Below are positions 1 to 6,054 of a stretch of 6,129 nucleotides of DNA, piece after piece; position 1 is the first letter of the stretch, and each line of letters starts with the position of its first letter. The stretch lies in assembly GCA_016280485.1 (NCBI GenBank), contig JAEEGU010000096.1:1-6129 (forward strand), read 5' to 3'. The stretch comes from Bacillota bacterium (GTDB lineage: Bacteria > Bacillota > Clostridia > Peptostreptococcales > Anaerovoracaceae). The notes under the pieces were generated by a model. The model was not told where the DNA came from, made no database searches, and saw nothing but the letters and a program-made list of their open reading frames with translations. Both the position numbers and the translations under genes were made by a program.

Positions 1-458
1 ACGCACTGACGAATCAGTTCCTTTGCCGAAACGCCGTCCGAAGGATTGACAACAGTCATTCCCGGAATAGTGCGCATGAGCGCCAAATCTTCAAATGTCT
101 GGTGCGTAGCACCGTCCTCACCTACGGTAATACCCGCGTGAGTTGCACAAATCTTTACATTTGCCTTTGTATAACCGATTGAATTACGGATAATTTCAAA
201 TGCTCTGCCTGCCGCAAACATAGCAAAGGTTGATGCACAAACGGTTTTGCCGGTATGTGCGATACCGGCTGCCGCCGCATACATATTTGTCTCTGCAATA
301 CCCATATTAAAGAATCTGCTCGGATATGCCTTTGCAAACTCTGCTGTCATGGTCGACTTTGAAAGGTCCGCATCCATTACCACGAGGTCATTATTCTTTG
401 CGCCGATTTCCACCAGCACCTGCCCGTAAGCCTGTCTTGTTGCCATCTTGTCTGCCAT
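1..458 (-). CDS. Transketolase, C-terminal subunit (partial, 3' end missing)
   Basis: This is the pyrimidine-binding half of a split transketolase, which with the neighbouring subunit moves two-carbon ketol units between sugar phosphates in the non-oxidative pentose phosphate pathway in the cytoplasm. About 152 codons are visible, roughly half of the usual ~310 residues; the rest lies beyond the left edge. My translation begins MADKMATRQAYGQVL. It contains the GIAE motif at residues 53-56, whose Glu56 is the residue that activates the thiamine diphosphate ring in this family. It is followed by a helix rich in small residues and by the THAGITVGEDGATHQ block near residues 109-123, typical of transketolase PYR domains. 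The ATG overlaps the stop of the upstream subunit (TAATG), and a strong ribosome site lies inside that gene's end, so the two are translationally coupled. No frameshift is seen in the visible part. Confidence 0.95.
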   Translation of the reverse strand, partial: MADKMATRQAYGQVLVEIGAKNNDLVVMDADLSKSTMTAEFAKAYPSRFFNMGIAETNMYAAAAGIAHTGKTVCASTFAMFAAGRAFEIIRNSIGYTKANVKICATHAGITVGEDGATHQTFEDLALMRTIPGMTVVNPSDGVSAKELIRQC

Positions 459-473
459 TAGAACTCACCTCCC
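456..473 (-). promoter_or_regulatory. Ribosome site and TAATG overlap coupling the two transketolase subunits
   Basis: On the minus strand GGGAGGTGAG (473-464) lies inside the last codons of the N-terminal subunit, where it encodes Gly-Gly-Glu, and sits about nine bases before the ATG at 458-456. The stop TAA (460-458) and start ATG (458-456) share one base. This fixes the start of the C-terminal subunit and implies coupled translation, fitting a 1:1 enzyme complex. Confidence 0.85.
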
Positions 474-1276
474 AGCTCACGAATTGCCTGCTCAGCTTCT
501 TCCGCATTCGGTGCCTTGCCGTGCCAGCCGGCCTGGTCTTCCATAAAGGAAACGCCGCGGCCCTTGTGTGTTTTTGCGATAATTACTGTAGGCTTGCCCT
601 TGCATGCCTTTGCAGCATCGAAGGCTCCGAAAATCTCTCCGAAATTGTGTCCGTCGATTACAATTACATTAAATCCGAATGCCTTAAATTTTTCATCTAT
701 AGGTGCTACCTTCATTACGTCGTCGTTCTTTCCGTCAATCTGCAGACCGTTCCAGTCCACGATTGCGCAAAGATTGTCAAGGTGATAGTGAGCCGCAGAC
801 ATCGCTGCCTCCCATACTATACCCTCCTGAAGCTCGCCGTCTCCAAGAAGTACATAGATTCTGCCCGGATCTCCGGAAAGCTTACAGCCGATTGCCATAC
901 CGCACGCAGCCGAAAAGCCCTGTCCCAGCGATCCCGTGCTCATTTCGATTCCCGGTACCTCGTGCATATTCGGGTGTCCCTGGAAATTGGAACCGATTTT
1001 GCGAAGAGTCAGGACATCCTCGGGTCTAAAGTATCCGCGAAGTGCCAGTGCCGCATACTGCACCGGACCCGCATGTCCCTTTGACAGGATGAATCTGTCC
1101 CTACCGCCCATCTTTGGGTTTGCGGGATCGATATTCATCTCGCTGAAATAAAGTGCGGTGACTATGTCTGCCGCTGAAAGGCTGCCGCCCGGATGCCCGG
1201 AGCCTGCAGCAGCAATAGCCTTGATGACGCCTGTTCTAACATTGGCAGCCATCTTTTCGAATTTGCTGTAATCCAT
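458..1276 (-). CDS. Transketolase, N-terminal subunit
   Basis: At 272 residues this is the thiamine-diphosphate-binding (PP domain) half of a split transketolase. Family motifs are in the expected order: SGHPGG at 26-31, SKGHAG at 65-70, GSLGQG at 115-120, the cofactor motif opening with GDGELQEG at 145-152 and closing with DWNG at 174-177 (binding Mg2+ and diphosphate), and KTHKGRGVSFME at 235-246. Full-length transketolases are ~650 residues in one chain, but split pairs of ~270 and ~310 residues are common in Clostridia and archaea, so this is a complete gene and not a truncation. The start is supported by a GAAAGGAAG ribosome site a few bases upstream. A 95-base gap separates it from the upstream glycosyltransferase gene. 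1-deoxyxylulose-5-phosphate synthase is a distant relative but is a single longer chain. Confidence 0.96.
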   Translation of the reverse strand: MDYSKFEKMAANVRTGVIKAIAAAGSGHPGGSLSAADIVTALYFSEMNIDPANPKMGGRDRFILSKGHAGPVQYAALALRGYFRPEDVLTLRKIGSNFQGHPNMHEVPGIEMSTGSLGQGFSAACGMAIGCKLSGDPGRIYVLLGDGELQEGIVWEAAMSAAHYHLDNLCAIVDWNGLQIDGKNDDVMKVAPIDEKFKAFGFNVIVIDGHNFGEIFGAFDAAKACKGKPTVIIAKTHKGRGVSFMEDQAGWHGKAPNAEEAEQAIRELGGEF

Positions 1277-1303
1277 TTTTTCTTCCTTTCAAACTCTTTA
1301 AGA

Positions 1304-1331
1304 ATAATAGGCTTAATCTGCCCTGATACAA
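1304..1331 (-). promoter_or_regulatory. Possible weak promoter for the transketolase pair
   Basis: In the 95-base gap between the TagA-type gene and the transketolase genes, the minus strand has TTGTAT (1331-1326), a 16-base spacer, and TATTAT (1309-1304). The -10 box matches five of six consensus bases but the -35 only three, so this is a tentative call. The rest of the gap (1277-1371) is AT-rich, with a ribosome site next to the start and no convincing terminator hairpin. Transcription could therefore both read through and start here. Confidence 0.25.
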
Positions 1332-1371
1332 CAGTTTATGTAAATAAATTAAATTATTATCGTGCGTACAA

Positions 1372-2145
1372 TTATTTGCTCGCGATTACCTTTGCCATAA
1401 ATACCGGCAGCTGCAAAACTCTCTTAAATCTGACCGGCTCCTTTAAGAATCTGTAGAGCCACTCGATTCCGTGCTTTTGCCAGAACTCCGGAGCACGCTT
1501 GACGGTGCCCGCCCATACATCGAGCGTACCGCCCACGCCGATTGCCGCCTTTACCGATGTAAACTCGGCCGCGTGCTCATATATAAATTTTTCCTGCTTT
1601 GGCGATCCGAGTGCCACGCAGAGGAAATCTGCTCCGCTGTCATTTATCTTTTTTACAAGCGCCGGTTCATCCGCCGCCTTAAAATATCCGTCGTTTGTTC
1701 CCGCAACGATAAGTCCCGGGAATTTTTCCTTCATCGCCGCCGCAGCCAAATCTGCTACAGAGGCTCTCTCCTCGTTTTCGGGCTTGCTGCCGAGCAGGAA
1801 AATTGATTTACCTGTACTCTCGAGCTCTCCCAAAATAAGAGTCAGAAAATCGACTCCCGTCACACGGTCGTGCAGTGGAAGATGCTTTATTTTAGCCGCC
1901 TTTACAAGTCCTATTCCATCCGGAATAATCAGTGATGCATGCTCAATTAAGTCCTTTAGTGCAGGATCCTTTGTCGCATTTACCACAATCTCGGAGTTCG
2001 GCGTCACTATCATATCGCAGCCTTCGCGCTCCATAAATTTTCTAAAGCAGGCAAGCGCTGAATCGTAATCGACCATATCCACCGGGATGTCCAGTATCCT
2101 GGCTCTTTCAATGCCCTCTTTAGTGCCCTTTAATTCGTTTCCCAT
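1372..2145 (-). CDS. tagA: WecG/TagA/CpsF family glycosyltransferase (probable N-acetylmannosaminyl transferase)
   Basis: This 257-residue protein belongs to glycosyltransferase family GT26. Members such as TagA add ManNAc from UDP-ManNAc to GlcNAc-diphospho-undecaprenol at the inner face of the membrane, starting wall teichoic acid or secondary cell wall polymer linkage units. Visible motifs are TPNSE at 48-52, PDGIG at 75-79, RVTGVDFL at 94-101, FLLGSKP at 116-122, GSPKQEKF at 180-187 and GVGGTLDVWAG at 203-213. As I recall the Thermoanaerobacter TagA studies, Thr37, Asp65, Arg83 and tail arginines 214, 221 and 224 matter there. Here Thr48, Asp76 and Arg94, and Arg232, Arg239 and Arg242, keep the same spacing within each group. 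The basic, hydrophobic C-terminal tail (about 228-257) fits the family's membrane-docking appendage. An AGGGA site lies six bases before the ATG; csaB ends 17 bases upstream. The donor sugar is inferred from csaB next door. Confidence 0.9.
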   Translation of the reverse strand: MGNELKGTKEGIERARILDIPVDMVDYDSALACFRKFMEREGCDMIVTPNSEIVVNATKDPALKDLIEHASLIIPDGIGLVKAAKIKHLPLHDRVTGVDFLTLILGELESTGKSIFLLGSKPENEERASVADLAAAAMKEKFPGLIVAGTNDGYFKAADEPALVKKINDSGADFLCVALGSPKQEKFIYEHAAEFTSVKAAIGVGGTLDVWAGTVKRAPEFWQKHGIEWLYRFLKEPVRFKRVLQLPVFMAKVIASK

Positions 2146-2162
2146 AATCTTTCCCTGTCTCT

Positions 2163-3329
2163 CTATCCTTTTCGTGACATAATCTCACGAATCATCTTTT
2201 CGTTTGTGTCGAGGCTCGCCTTGAGACTCTTAACACGTTCTGTTACCTTTGCGGTTATCGCCTCTCTGTCCGCCATCACGCGATCGTATTCCTCCAGAAA
2301 ATCAGCCGCGGTAAAGTCGTAAACCGAACACATTGCCTTTCGACCCACGCTGTGCATAAATGAATTAATCTTTGGGTCATAGGATATCCCAATCATAGGC
2401 ATGCCCATGATTGCCGCATGTATGAGCGAATGCAGACGCACGCCCACGAGAATGTCCGTATTTCCGATGATGCTCATCATCTCTTCCGCCAGATATTTGT
2501 GCGAAACGGCACAAACCGAGTCGCCGAGGCCTCTGGCCTTAAGCCTCTTGGCAAGCTCCGATGCCACAGGCATATCCTCACTGAAGTGGAAAGGAATCAG
2601 CACTATTTTTGCGTTCCTCTCGCGAATTAATCTCTCCGCCGCCGTAGCGATTTCCTCTAGGAAGCTGCTGTCTGTTTTGCGTTCCTTTATCGCCATTCCC
2701 ACAACAGTAGGTCTTTCAGCATTTTCAGCTGCATTACCGGATTCTGCCTTAAAGCTACCCTTTGTCTCAAACAGGCAGCCCTCCGTATCGAGGATTCTGC
2801 GTCCCTCCGAAAGCCCTGCGGGCTTAAGCTTTAAAACCGGATCCGCCGTAACAACAACCTTATTGGGATCGACCCCTATTTCACCCAGAAACTCGCGGCT
2901 CTTTTCATCGCGAACCACGATACCGCTGGCCTTTTTCAAAATCTTTGCCGTCCATTTGCGATTTCTCTGAAGATTGATTGGTCCGATGCCCTGGCTGTAA
3001 ACGAAATAATCCTTTCCAAAAAGCCCCGCAAGCCACATTATAAACAGATAGTATATGATGCTGCGCTTGCTGGTCACATCCTGCAAGAGACTTCCGCCTC
3101 CCGAAATCAGAAGATCGCATCCCGCCACAGACCGCACGATGCTTAAAAGTGAGCGTCTGTTACGCGAACGCACGCCGTATCTCTTTGCGGTCCCTTCAGG
3201 ATCCGAAGACAGAACGGTAATGTCGATGTCCCTCAGGCCCTCGCGCAAGCTCTCCGTAACCGCCGTAAGAATGGACTCGTCACCTATGTTGTTAAAGCCA
3301 TAATAACCGGAAATTAAAATCCTGTACAT
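2163..3329 (-). CDS. csaB: Polysaccharide pyruvyl transferase CsaB
   Basis: This 388-residue protein is a CsaB-type pyruvyl transferase. The family moves pyruvate from phosphoenolpyruvate to ManNAc of secondary cell wall polymers as a 4,6-ketal, the ligand for SLH domains that hold S-layer and other surface proteins. It shows the N-terminal GYYGFNNIGDESIL block (8-21), SGGGSLLQD (76-84), YSQGIGP (111-117), VVRDEKS (138-144), GVRLHSLIHA (296-305) and GISYDPK (314-320), in the usual two-lobed GT-B-like order. From memory, Arg148, His308 and Lys328 are essential in Paenibacillus alvei CsaB; Arg140, His300 and Lys320 here have exactly that spacing. Residues 181-206, between the lobes, form a polar Glu/Ser/Ala-rich linker. 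AAGGGAG (3341-3335) lies five bases before the start. The gene sits 14 bases after the DUF5693 gene and 17 before tagA, so it is in the same operon. Confidence 0.93.
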   Translation of the reverse strand: MYRILISGYYGFNNIGDESILTAVTESLREGLRDIDITVLSSDPEGTAKRYGVRSRNRRSLLSIVRSVAGCDLLISGGGSLLQDVTSKRSIIYYLFIMWLAGLFGKDYFVYSQGIGPINLQRNRKWTAKILKKASGIVVRDEKSREFLGEIGVDPNKVVVTADPVLKLKPAGLSEGRRILDTEGCLFETKGSFKAESGNAAENAERPTVVGMAIKERKTDSSFLEEIATAAERLIRERNAKIVLIPFHFSEDMPVASELAKRLKARGLGDSVCAVSHKYLAEEMMSIIGNTDILVGVRLHSLIHAAIMGMPMIGISYDPKINSFMHSVGRKAMCSVYDFTAADFLEEYDRVMADREAITAKVTERVKSLKASLDTNEKMIREIMSRKG

Positions 3330-3343
3330 CTTCGCTCCCTTGC

Positions 3344-5551
3344 CTACTCAGATACGGCAAGCGCGCCGTCAACCTTTTCCTTAAAGAACTTTTTATATAA
3401 TTCGTAAATTAGATGGAAAATTATCACGCCTACAATGCCAATCGCAATTCCGAACAGGAGCGAATATCCTGTACGGGCAAAGCCCAGATAAAGCGGCGTT
3501 CTGATGTGCATAAACGTATTGATTACCGAAGTGAGTCCGATTACACCGCAAACTCCGAACAGTATAGTCCAAAGACGCAGCTTCTTTACGCTGCAATATA
3601 CCATCAGCATAATTGCCGGGAATGCAAACATGAACTCCTTTGTACGCGGACGCGCAATCAAAAGCTCCTCGAGCTTGTTTCTAAATAGCATTTCCACGCT
3701 GGAAACCTCAATCGAGCTGTCGTGTCCCGTACGCGCGATATAGTAATATCCGACACCTGCCAAAACTCCGAGCGCGAGCACCATCCAGACCTTTATCTGC
3801 AAATCACAGAGGTCTTTTATGTCGTGAAGCTCGAGCCTGCCGATGTGGCGCTTTCTCGCGCCATAACCGTAATACGCAAGATATGCAACGGCAAACCACG
3901 CAATTGGCAGCAGCTGACTTATCTTAACACCGCGGAAAATATCAATTTCCAGCATGAAGCCTGTTCCCGATAAAGGTGCCGCCGTCATCATCCCGCCAAT
4001 CAGCGAAATTACTACGGCAATAACAAGCGTAATAACGCCGTAGCCGAGAATCTTACCGATTCCGTAGCCACCCTCATTGTCACTTCCTTCGGCCAGGAAA
4101 CGCGCCTCCCCCGTCACAAAGGTTACCGCAAGGCACCCGAATACAACGGCCGACGCAAACGAAGTCACCAGGATGCTCGTGTTCGGCATCACATAGTAAG
4201 CCACAAGCACCGCAAGCGCTCCTAGGCCGCACAGCACATAAGCCCACTTTTTCCTAAGCGGCAACACCGCGCAGAGTAAGAGCACCGCACCGAGTGCAGC
4301 ACCGATTCCGATAATTACGCGCAAAACTGTACTCGGCTCTATATGACGCATTGCGCTCGCCTCTCCGAAGCTGAAGCCCTGCTTTGCAAGGCGCGCATCG
4401 AGGTTTGCAAACATGCTTGTATAATCATCTAAATTCGTAATGTATGTACGAGTATCCTTCAGCTCTTTGAAAGGCTTAAAATAAATAACGCGCACATTTC
4501 TTTCAGTTACGGCTCTGAAAAGCGTATTTTCGATTTCCTCTGCGCCCTCATAGCCGTAATACCGGTATCTGTACTGAATATAATCCCAGACGGTGAAAAC
4601 TCTCACCGCATTGTAATCGGATGCAATTGTCACATCCTCAACTCCGTACTGCAGTATGTTCTGCAGCTGGGTGGTATTTTCAATCATTCCGATTGGAATA
4701 TTATTTCCTATTATGTAATCCTTTGCGAAATCAATGCCGTCATCATAACCGATTACTGCCTCGCCGCCCGCGATCAGATAATCCGGTACGATTCCGTACT
4801 TTTCGTAGCCGGCAACAACAGCCTTTGCGTATTTTGTATCGTTCCAGCCGTTATAGCTTAACGTCCTCGGCTCTATATTCATGCCCGCAGCCTGAACAAG
4901 CTTTACCTTTTCAGGCAAAAGTCCCAGGCTCATGTACATGATTTTCGAAGACTCGATATCGGTTCTCTCAATAAATCCACCCTTTTTCGAGTTCATATAT
5001 TTGTAAAGCTCCGAATAGAGCGTCACATCAGCGGTTCCGTCAATCAGGAAATACACCGAAGGTGTGCCCTCATTCACACTTACCTTTACGAATCTATCAG
5101 GCTGCACCCTACTTTCTATGCCTTCGGTGACAAAGCGTGCGGCCTCATCGCCTCTCGCTTCCACGATTACGTCAAAGCGGTCGTAGCCTCTCTCCTCGAT
5201 GGCCGAAAGAAAAGCCGCCGGGTAGTTTTCGCGCCAGTCGGCCTTGCAGGTGATGTTGTACATTACATCGCCGGTTACATCGAGCTCCGTGTCCTCCATC
5301 AGTGTGATGATGCTTTCCTCGGTAAGTCCAACCTTATTTATGCCCATCTTTTTGAACTCGCCAAGCCACCAGGACACATCGTGATCCGACTGCTCCGCCA
5401 TGGCCGCGATTTCATTGTAATCCAGCACCACATCGTAGGTTTTGTTTTCCTTTTCGACGCCGATTCTCGCCGCAATCAGGATGATCGCCGCAATCACGGT
5501 CAGTGCCGCAAGAATCAGAATTATTTTGTTTTCCTTGATAAATGCTCTCAT
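3344..5551 (-). CDS. DUF5693-type polytopic membrane protein, function unknown
   Basis: This 735-residue protein matches, as I recall it, the DUF5693 family often found beside csaB in Clostridia. A short basic N-terminus leads into one helix (about 9-30). Next comes a ~375-residue soluble domain (31-407) with alternating strands and helices, including GWNDTKYAKAV (235-245), PDYLIAGGEAVIGY (256-269) and GMIENTTQLQ (288-297), which reads like a barrel fold. About nine further helices follow, near 408-431, 436-455, 458-480, 501-526, 546-563, 587-606, 638-654, 659-677 and 693-718. Charged loops (RKK at 433-435, ARKRH at 565-569, KK at 656-657 and the C-tail) place the N-terminus and C-terminus inside and the soluble domain outside. 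Two striking motifs, RPRTKEF (634-640) and NTFMHIRTP (678-686), fall at the outer face. Its place upstream of csaB and tagA suggests work on a wall polymer; no reaction can be assigned. AAAGG lies four bases before the ATG. Confidence 0.8.
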   Translation of the reverse strand: MRAFIKENKIILILAALTVIAAIILIAARIGVEKENKTYDVVLDYNEIAAMAEQSDHDVSWWLGEFKKMGINKVGLTEESIITLMEDTELDVTGDVMYNITCKADWRENYPAAFLSAIEERGYDRFDVIVEARGDEAARFVTEGIESRVQPDRFVKVSVNEGTPSVYFLIDGTADVTLYSELYKYMNSKKGGFIERTDIESSKIMYMSLGLLPEKVKLVQAAGMNIEPRTLSYNGWNDTKYAKAVVAGYEKYGIVPDYLIAGGEAVIGYDDGIDFAKDYIIGNNIPIGMIENTTQLQNILQYGVEDVTIASDYNAVRVFTVWDYIQYRYRYYGYEGAEEIENTLFRAVTERNVRVIYFKPFKELKDTRTYITNLDDYTSMFANLDARLAKQGFSFGEASAMRHIEPSTVLRVIIGIGAALGAVLLLCAVLPLRKKWAYVLCGLGALAVLVAYYVMPNTSILVTSFASAVVFGCLAVTFVTGEARFLAEGSDNEGGYGIGKILGYGVITLVIAVVISLIGGMMTAAPLSGTGFMLEIDIFRGVKISQLLPIAWFAVAYLAYYGYGARKRHIGRLELHDIKDLCDLQIKVWMVLALGVLAGVGYYYIARTGHDSSIEVSSVEMLFRNKLEELLIARPRTKEFMFAFPAIMLMVYCSVKKLRLWTILFGVCGVIGLTSVINTFMHIRTPLYLGFARTGYSLLFGIAIGIVGVIIFHLIYELYKKFFKEKVDGALAVSE

Positions 5552-5571
5552 GCTGCCTTTCTCTCTTCCCC

Positions 5572-5982
5572 TTATTTTATCGTATATTCCCCTCTGACCA
5601 TTATGTAGCCTTCGGTCTTCATATATATTCCCCTGCCGTCGCTGCGTGGTGTAAGCAGCAGGTGATTCGCCTGCACGACAGTACCGCTCATAAGGTCGGT
5701 GCCGCTTGTCATGTCCGACACACCGTTTGCGCCGTTGTCGAGAGCTGTGGCCTCACCCGAGCGAAGCACGATTTCCGTGCCCGCACCGCCTATTATGCTC
5801 TGCCCCGCCTGTGCGTGAACGACCTCATAGGAAAGTGCCGCATCCACGTAAGATTTACTTACAAGAGGATCGTCACTGCTGCCCGGAGTCGCATCCGAGC
5901 CGAACGCCGCAAGGCATGCGCCGGTTGTAAAGAGGCACGTAAGGAGGGCTACGCAGGCCGCCATAAATATATTTTTCTTCAT
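5572..5982 (-). CDS. Small secreted protein of unknown function, upstream of DUF5693/csaB
   Basis: This 136-residue protein has a clear Sec signal peptide: Lys2-Lys3, a hydrophobic core at about 5-23, and a likely cut near ACLA/AFG (residues 22-28). The mature part opens with TPGSSDDPLVSKSYVD (32-47), a block I recall as recurring in secreted clostridial hypotheticals. It continues with GAGTEIVLRSGEATA (66-80), a Gly/Asp/Ser-rich turn (83-100), and a strand-rich end with NHLLLTPRSDGRGIY (106-120) and YIMVRGEYTI (126-135). Conservation-looking blocks and sensible codon use argue for a real gene. There is no good lipobox: the Cys at 23 is preceded by TGA, and no membrane helix follows the signal. 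The start is supported by GAGGTG six bases upstream, lying in the repeat element. It ends 20 bases before the DUF5693 gene and may act with it at the outer face of the membrane; that is inference. Confidence 0.82.
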   Translation of the reverse strand: MKKNIFMAACVALLTCLFTTGACLAAFGSDATPGSSDDPLVSKSYVDAALSYEVVHAQAGQSIIGGAGTEIVLRSGEATALDNGANGVSDMTSGTDLMSGTVVQANHLLLTPRSDGRGIYMKTEGYIMVRGEYTIK

Positions 5983-5988
5983 AAGTTA

Positions 5989-5994
5989 CACCTC
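5989..5994 (-). promoter_or_regulatory. Ribosome binding site provided by the repeat element
   Basis: GAGGTG on the minus strand stands six bases before the ATG of the small secreted protein. It coincides with the end of the two-hairpin repeat (GGATGAGGTG), so the repeat appears to have donated the Shine-Dalgarno sequence. Confidence 0.7.
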
Positions 5995-6036
5995 ATCCGT
6001 CACCTTTGGTGACACCTTCCCCTCAAGGGGAAGGCT
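5989..6036 (-). repeat. Two-hairpin intergenic repeat element (REP/MITE-like)
   Basis: Between the MgtE-like gene end and the small secreted protein lie two perfect inverted repeats side by side. One is CCTTCCCC (6015-6022), loop TCAA, GGGGAAGG (6027-6034), an 8-bp stem. The other is GTCACC (5999-6004), loop TTT, GGTGAC (6008-6013), a 6-bp stem. They are followed on the minus strand by GGATGAGGTG. The same layout (a CCTTCCCC/GGGGAAGG hairpin, a GTCAC/GTGAC hairpin, then GGATGAGG) is one I recall as a dispersed repeat in many gut Clostridia. Only one copy is in this window, so repetitiveness cannot be shown here. No T-run follows either hairpin, so it is not a standard terminator, though the stems could stall exonucleases or pairing could affect access to the ribosome site. 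Confidence 0.7.
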
Positions 6037-6054
6037 TATTATTGCCGCCACTTT

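Noticed and set aside
326..1084. A 252-codon open frame on the plus strand
   Set aside because: It lies entirely opposite the transketolase genes, whose motifs are unmistakable. Its translation is Cys/Arg/Leu-rich without domain-like blocks, so it is an antisense shadow.
1316..1344. TTTACA (1344-1339) as an alternative -35 box for the transketolase genes
   Set aside because: At a 17-base spacing the -10 position reads GCAGAT, which matches the consensus poorly.
1499..2970. Two 189-codon plus-strand open frames (1499-2068 and 2401-2970)
   Set aside because: Both are the reverse of tagA and csaB codons, Ser/Ala-rich with no recognisable motif and no ribosome site of note.
5908..5930. Cys23 of the small secreted protein as a lipoprotein anchor
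   Set aside because: The residues before it (T-T-G-A) lack the Leu/Val/Ile at -3 expected of a lipobox; a normal signal peptidase I cut just after ACLA is more likely.
5999..6034. The paired hairpins as a rho-independent terminator of the MgtE-like gene
   Set aside because: Neither stem is followed by a run of T on the minus strand, and the element continues into a ribosome site, which fits a repeat or leader element better.
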